From Chara braunii (taxonomy: Eukaryota; Streptophyta; Charophyceae; Charales; Characeae), in the NCBI GenBank assembly GCA_003427395.1, contig BFEA01000242.1, positions 939,228-1,003,227 on the forward strand: a stretch of DNA of 64,000 bases. The letters are read 5' to 3'. The position numbers and the translations under genes are program-made. The notes beneath the pieces are model-generated. The model was not told where the DNA came from. It searched no databases and was given only the letters and a program-made list of their open reading frames with translations. Position 1 is the first letter of the stretch. Each line of letters opens with the position of its first letter. Below are positions 51,801-59,623 of this stretch, piece after piece.

Positions 51801-54800
51801 TTTGTTGGGAACATGCCAGGATATGGACGCGGGTTCAAATCCTGCTATACCCATGAGGATGTGATGGGGTAGACATGCTTCGAACCCCTTTCAGGCAATT
51901 TACATGTCACCATTGGGCTTTTAACCTAATGGTCACTGGTTCAAATCCTGCTATACCCATAAGGATATGATGGGGTAGACATGCTTATACTCCTTTCAGG
52001 CAGCTACCTTCTTCCCCCGAATACAACGTACGGTCATTATAGATGTATTTGAGACATCTTTCAGTCTAGATACAGCTGTAATGACCATACGTTGTATTCG
52101 GGGGAAGAAGGTAGTCTGGAATATGTATCCAAGTTAGTTGCCTGAAAGGAGTTCAAATCATGTGTACCACATCATATCCTCATGGGTATAGCAGGATTTG
52201 AATCTGCGTCCTTTTACGGTTGTAATATTCTCTTCCTTCCATATTTTATGGGGGAGGGGAGGGGGGGAAGATTGAGAGTGCAAAGACGGAGCTACGTATT
52301 CATTCAAACCTTTTTGCTCATGGCAAATGCTTTTCAGCAGCAGATGGTGACATGTAAGGGCTTTCTGAGAAAGAAATGGCGATGATCGAGTCTGGCATAA
52401 CGGTGCCATCTGTATTTCATGTTTGGCATGAACTTCTTGGGGTAGACTACATGAGAATAGTGGGGTTGTTTGTTGAAGAGTAATCTATGGTGGGGAGCAT
52501 GTTTGGGGAAGGGGTTGTGAACAACATAGGAGGACTTTATGGATATGGCCTGTCTTTTTCAGTGTGATTATGAGCATACCTTGGGTGGCCCAATCAGATT
52601 GATGGATGTGGAGTGGGATATTTTGTGCTGTTGGAACCAGCAAGACGATTCGCGTTTCGTTGGTCACAGTCATGCAGTCTCTTGTGCTTGCAGAGAAGGA
52701 AAGGTGGGCCAAGCGATGGTTTCTTAACCTTTCTTTTTTCTTTCTTTCAGTGATGGTTTCACCCAGGAGCATGTTTGTCGCGATCTGGCTAAACTCTCGG
52801 GGATTGTTTTCGGTGAATCTGTGAATCAATGGTGCAGGTTCGAGCAGAGGCAGCGCCAATTGTTTTGCCTGTAGTACGCTGCATTGTGCCAATTCTGAAC
52901 TCCCACTCCCCTGAAGTGAGTAATACCTCCTTGCCCTTCGCTTCCATGATATTAGGATCATGAACCGCAATGGCTCAAGCAAAGTCAGAAAACGTTTGTT
53001 AGCTTATTGGGTGCCGATCAGTTAGGTGAAGCTACCTATAAGCGGTCATGTGCCGTTTCAACATCTACCTAATTTATACTGCGAGGCTTATGCCCCTATG
53101 AGCCCCCTTTTCGGCCCTGCCAAGTATCACGTCGGCCGCCCTAAGTGAAGGCAGGCACGACGAGGGCCTGAGGGCCCCTATTTTGGTCACCACGTAAAGG
53201 AAATTCAGGCAGTTGCGCAGCGCCAGTTGGTTGGAAGAACCCACGCCCTGGACAGCCTTTTTGAATGTATCGAAGGGAGGCACTGGGCTGGATACGGGAT
53301 GTGGGCCTAACACAGGCCGTAGACAGTTGGGCGCAAGCAACCACTACAGGCCCAGGGCCTGAGTTGTGTGGACTGGGCCTCAGCCTACCGGGGCCTACCG
53401 GAAGCTTTTTGGGAAAGTCCCAGCGTAGCCTGGGACAGCAAGCAGGCAGGCCACTTCCACATAGCAAAGGGCCTGCCTCTGCATTTGGCATTCGGGTGCT
53501 GGCTGCATGCTGCACAAGCGCTGCTGCGCTGAAGCTCGGTGGCACTCACGCGCTCACGGGCGAGCAGGGAGGAGCAGGCAGCCATAGCCGAGCTGCGCTG
53601 CTGTGAGCTGGGTGAGGCGCAGGGTGGTCTTTGGGTGCAAGTGGCATCTGTGTGTTGGCCAATGAGGTTGTCAGTGAGGCGAGAGACACATACCTGGTGC
53701 TGGAAGCGTGCGGCATTGGCCGCTATCTGCTCTTACTTCGGGAGAGCTGTTGTCGTCAACTTCGGCATTGTAGTATAGGCTAGATAGGATCTGCCATATG
53801 TAGTCTGGGCGTCGAGCACCAGACAGGATATCAACTTTGGTTCTTCGTTGATGATGATGATGGGACTATTTCAGCATTGTCAATTATGAACTTTTGGTGT
53901 GTTCTTATTTGGTGAAACTCGTGATGCAATTCTGCTGTTGGCTCGAGGTCACGACTATCTGGACTCGTATGTATGATGGTGTTTGATTGCTGAAGTTCGC
54001 TATTGCTCATCTTCCTTGCAGTACTGTTTGGAAATAAATTATGCCCGAGGCCAGACGGAAAGCTCATGTAGTCCCATGACATGAAATGTGGGAGTGGGAG
54101 TAGTACCTCGTTTTCCTTCGCTTCCATGATATTAGGATCATTGGCCGCAATGGCTCAAGGAAAGTCAAAAAAACGTTTTTCAGCTTATTGGCCGCCAATC
54201 GGTCTGGTGTAGCTAAGCAGCCATGTGCCGCTTCAACATCTACCTGCTTTGTACTCTTTGGAAATAAATTGGACCCGAGGTCAGAAGGAAGCTCATGTAG
54301 TCCCATCACCTAAATGTGTCGGTTTCACTCTCGCATCCGCAGGTCAACGGCTGCCTGAAGGCATTGAAGTTTGAACAGAGTGATGTAAAGGTCGCTTTGT
54401 TTGTGGATAAGCAGTTTAGGGTCGTGTGGGATGGTGTATGTGCGGGTAGGTTAGCATCTTCCCCCAAAATATAACATACGGTCATTATATTTGCTGTATC
54501 TGGACTGAAAGATTCCCCAAATGCATTGCTGTATCTGGATTCTTTACTGAAAGATTCTCCAATACAGCTATAATGACCGTATGTTCTATTTGGGGGAAGA
54601 CTCTCGGTGTTTGTGGAGTGTGTATCAGTTTCTTCTGTCGATCTGATGCTGTTGTTTTTTCAGCGGATGTGGGGAGGTTGAAATTTTAGGACCTTATATC
54701 GATTGGGGCCATCTAAATCTTCTGTCTCTCGCTCCAATTTAACGGATGTTCTGAAGGACTCCATTGGATTCGTTCTTGGCCCGTTGATGGGATTGCTGTC

Positions 54801-57800
54801 TTGAACAGAACCGTGTCCCGATTCACTCACCTTATTTGACCGTTGGTGAGCTGTGGCACGAGGTCTCAAGTGTAGATGATCAGTGCGTGTTCTTTCATGT
54901 TCAAACCTCCCATTGCCGTGATATAAATGAACTGTTTTGGATAATCTACTGGCTTGGACAACCTTTTTTTTTTTGTTCTTTTTATATAAGCAGGTCCTTA
55001 TGGCCGTCTCCTGATCTATTCTGGGGAGTGCCAGCTGGGTTCTTTTGTCTTTTGTTTGAAGTTTAAACCACTAGTACATCCGAAAAAGAAAATTGAGTCT
55101 CTCCTACAAAATAGGAGGCCCTGAACCGCCAAATGATTTTATTGAGGATCCATGGCGCCATAATTTTTAGGAGAGGCTCGATCTGCTCTTTCGGATGTAC
55201 CGGTGATTTAGGGACGGCAACGCCGGTGAGATATCATGGTTGAACTGACTGGTTCAGGATGATTTTCTTCGGGTCATCTGGTGGCATCGGAATGGTTTTG
55301 TTCTGTGCGTCTGGTGGCATTAGTATTGTGTTGTTCTGGTGAGATCTGGTTGCATCAGAATGATTTTGTTGTGGTCATCCGGTGGCATCCTCCCATATTT
55401 TTTGGCTGAAATCCAGCAGAAGCTCAAGCAGAGTCTGGTGGAGAACTGCGCTATCACTGAGTGAAATGTTGAATCTGACCATTCTCTCTTTTTCTAAACT
55501 GCAGAAGCTCAAGCAGAGTCTGGTGGAGAACAGCGCTATCACCCTAGGAAGATTGGCTTGGGTGTGTCCGGAGCAGGTTGCGCCGCATATGGAGCATTTT
55601 ATGCAGTCATGGTGCCGGGCACTCAAAAGGTAGCAGCAGTGCCTAAACCACCACTCTTCAGATGTTTTGTAGTTCTGCCAGTTTTTATGAAGGTAAAGCA
55701 GAACAATCGAACGAAAAGTTTCTCCCAAGTGAGCTAATAGCATTGCATTACACGCTCTCTGCTTGATGACCACGCTTCCCTGGTCGGAATGCAGGTAGGC
55801 AACTGGGGAGTTGTGTGATTTTAACCAGGGTGATGGTGGCAAGGTGTGCAGTTTGCACCTTTTGTGGGCGCTTTTACAGGGAGGGGGAGTTGAGAGGGGG
55901 GGGTTGGGATGGGGGAGGGAAGGGAGCATTTTTGCCTTGGTAGTGTTTTCTTCTTTTGTGAGGCTGATCGGTGTGTGATTTTAACCAGGGTGATGGTGGC
56001 AAGGTGTGCAGTTTGCACCTGTTGTGGGCGCTTTTACAGGGAGGGGGANNNNNNNNNNNNNNNNNNNNNNNNNNNNNNNNNNNNNNNNNNNNNNNNNNNN
56101 NNNNNNNNNNNNNNNNNNNNNNNNNNNNNNNNNNNNNNNNNNNNNNNNNNNNNNNNNNNNNNNNNNNNNNNNNNNNNNNNNNNNNNNNNNNNNNNNNNNN
56201 NNNNNNNNTTTGTGAGGCTGATCGGTGTGTGATTTTAACCAGGGTGATGGTGGCAAGGTGTGCAGTTTGCACCTGTTGTGGGCGCTTTTACAGGGAGGGG
56301 GAGTTGAGAAGGGGGGTTTGGGATGGGGGAGGGAAGGGAGCATTTTTGCCTTGGTAGTGTTTTCTTCTTTTGTGAGGCTGATCAGTGTGTGATTTTAACC
56401 AGGGTGATGGTGGCAAGGTGTGCAATTTGCACCTGGATCATTGACATGTGTTGTGGTTGTTTTACAGGGCGGAGTAGAAAGGGGAGTTTTGGGGTGTGGG
56501 AGTGGGAGGGAGGCATTTTTGCCCTGTAGTTTTTCTTCTTATGTGAGGCAGATCCAGCCGCTGGCCATAGAAATCATCTGTTTTGCTTGTGTGGGTAGTT
56601 CAGAAAAGCCGCCCTCTAGCAGACAATACGGAATGGGGCCCTTCCCGTCCATCAGTTGTATTACACCACAGGGAGTTTCATAATGGGCTCCGTATATTTA
56701 AAAGTTAGTGTGCAGCTCATCTGGTGCTATGTTTATTGTAACCTGGTCTTTTTTTTCATGAGGTCCATGATTTCCTGCTTTGAACATAAGAGCCATTGGG
56801 GCTCACCTATCTGACATCGAGTGGAACCAGCGGATGGTTCTAAGAAAATAATTTGTTTGTATGGAGAATTTGAGGAGCGATCAAACTTGCCAACTTGGAT
56901 AAATTTGTCGATTGTCACATAAATACTTGTCGCAACACTGCCTAATTATGCAGATTATTGAATAAGAATGACTGACCATGAATTTGACACACACTGTGCC
57001 ACAAATCTAGGCTACCAGCTGGGCTGCCCGGGGACCTACCTTCTTTTCCCGGGTGGCCCAGCTGTGCAAGGACCCGGGAAGGGCCCAGCAAAAAAAAAAA
57101 GAAAAAAAGAAAAAACGAAGAAAAACGATGTTATGCAGAAAATGAAATTTGACATTTTTTGTCTCTGTGTCACATCAAAATTCTTTCCCAATATTAAGGA
57201 AATATACCTACGACGGTAGGTTTGTCGGCGTTCAGGACGGGCCGAACTCTCGAACCTGAACACCACCCGAACGTTCGGCACCCCCTGTCGACGCGAACGG
57301 CCGTTCGGCCGAACCTGGACCCAAAAAAAAGAAAAAGAATTCCAAAAAATCTGAAAAAAAAAATGTTATGCAGAAGAATAAACTGAACAACATTTGCCTC
57401 AACGTTACATCGAAATTCTTTACAAATTTGAAAAAAAAATCACAATAATAAGAATGAAAATTAGAAAAACTTGAACGAGAATGAAGTTATTGAGTGGGGA
57501 GCACAATTTTGACACCGCCATCTTTGGCGATTTTTCTTTGTTTTTGGCTGTGACAAATGTCATGAAAATTTTTATGTTTATCTTACATAATATAGAATCT
57601 ACAAATAAAGTTTAAAAACATAATTTTTTTTTTCATGCCCCGAAATAAAGGAAAAACGAAGTGAAAAGAGAGACAGCAAATTGAAATTAGTGAGTGCAAG
57701 TTTTGATACCACTATCTTTGCCGATTTTTCATTTTTTTTTGGCTCAACAGAATGGCTTCAAAATTAAGAGGGAGATTTCTTACATCACAAAGAACTCACC

Positions 57801-58054
57801 CAAAAAAATTCAAAAAAAAATGGTAATATTTAGGTGCCAAAATATTTTTTTGCGGGGTCGGAACCCCTTCAGGTTGGGGCCCCATACGGGGATCCGAATG
57901 CCCGAAGGTTTCGGGGGTCAGCTTAGGGGCTTCCGTACGTTCGCCATGGCAACCCTGTACGACGGTATATATATATATATATACTTGTCACAGCCCCTCG
58001 TTTGTTGTCCTCTTCTCCCTCTCTGCCTACGGTTTACCGGGCAGTTCTATTTGA

Positions 58055-58091
<37 letters not shown>

Positions 58092-59482
58092 CCCGTCCTG
58101 GCAAGTGGTCCCGGCCCACTTTGGTAGCCTAGCCACAAATAGGATTGCTGTGTTAATGCAAGAAAAACATTGTACGCATCCTTTGAGGTTAGCTGGTTTG
58201 GTAGGTTGAGTAGAATGAGCGATTTTGAGGGGGGGGGGTGTCTGCTGAGTGATGCAGCTGACGTGCGTGTTGCGATCTCTCGTCTGTCGTGTGCAGTATC
58301 CGAGATGAAGTGGAGAAAGAGCATGCTTTTCTCGGTCTTTGTGCAATGGTATGATGCCTGAATGCTTTTCAGTCTGAACAGCTTTATGTTTCTTTATCAT
58401 TTCCCGTTTTTTCTTTTAAGTGTGTGTTACCAAACAGGTCACCTTGGTTGGCCATGCATCCCGGCTGGGCAAGGGCCAGCGAAGGTCTCTGACACTATGA
58501 AAAAAAAAAAAAAAAATTCCCAGAAAATCGCCAAAAACTTTGTGCAAAAAAAAAAACTGGACAACGTTCGTCTCCAGGTTCACAACAAAATTCTTTGCGA
58601 AGTGGGGTCCCGCGCAACTCTGGTAACATTTTTTAATTATTTTTTTTATAAAGTTTTTTTAAGTTTTTTTTTGTTTTTTTTTTTAAGTTTTTTTGGACAA
58701 TATCTTGGTTCATGTGTGTCATCCTTGCACAGGGGCCATGCGAATCTTATCTGTATTGTTCCAATTTTGATGGATGTCGGGAAGGACCATGCGGGATCAT
58801 CTTCTTAATCTTGGTCAGGCAAAATTAGGGACTGGTGGTTACATCGCAAACTCCATTATCATGATTGCCGGCCTCCATCTTGCTCAAACCCTAGCCGTCT
58901 CCCCCCAAGCACAATGCAGAAACATAGCTCGTGTACACTCGTGATCAAGGTGGGGGTTATGTTTGGGGGAAGACGGTAGTCTCATTAGAGCGGCTTGATG
59001 ACAAAAAAAAAATCCCTAGACTTAGGACATGCTCACACTAGGCCCTCAAAATCTCAACATTGCAAAACGAGCGGGCAGATAGAGCCCTCTGCTTACAAGC
59101 ACTGGATCCCACCGTTCATTTTGCTATTTTGCGATTTCGAGGGCCTAGTGTCAGTATGCTCTTGTAGAAAATTGCTAATGTGAGAATTGGCCGATCCGGG
59201 CCGCCCGCGGTCCTACTGGCCCGAAGGTCCGGATTTCCGCGCAATCTTAGACTTTAAGAGCGTGATGATCCAGGGCGGACGGCGTGGATAGTCGCACGAT
59301 CTTAGAGTCTTAAGATCGCAGGAGGATCCGAGCCATAGGTCCCGTAGGACCGTAGATGGTCTTATATGGTTGCGGCGGTTGTGCAGCTGACGGCTGTTAC
59401 TCACGGTCGCAGATGGCCCGTTGTGAAAGAACTGCAGAGGGCCATGGCTCAATCTTTGTATCCTGCTTTCTCTGTGTGTGTT

Positions 59483-59518
<36 letters not shown>

Positions 59519-59536
59519 TTGCCCTCTTTCCTCTGT

Positions 59537-59623
<87 letters not shown>

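Larger units (their letters stand above)
51831..52206. repeat. trnK-derived repeat, direct and inverted copies
   Basis: TCAAATCCTGCTATACCCAT with AGGAT-TGATGGGGTAGACA occurs at about 51836 and 51941 on the plus strand and inverted at 52139-52201. The inverted arms (51941-52003 and 52139-52201) enclose a MITE-A. Confidence 0.85.
55630..58296. other. Intron 25 (2667 nt including gap)
   Basis: Contains the 160-bp array, family-E repeat sequence (57000-57200), a hAT-like element (57217-57957) and a copy of the 3703-4090 repeat with TA runs (57958-58086). No conserved protein. Confidence 0.75.
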
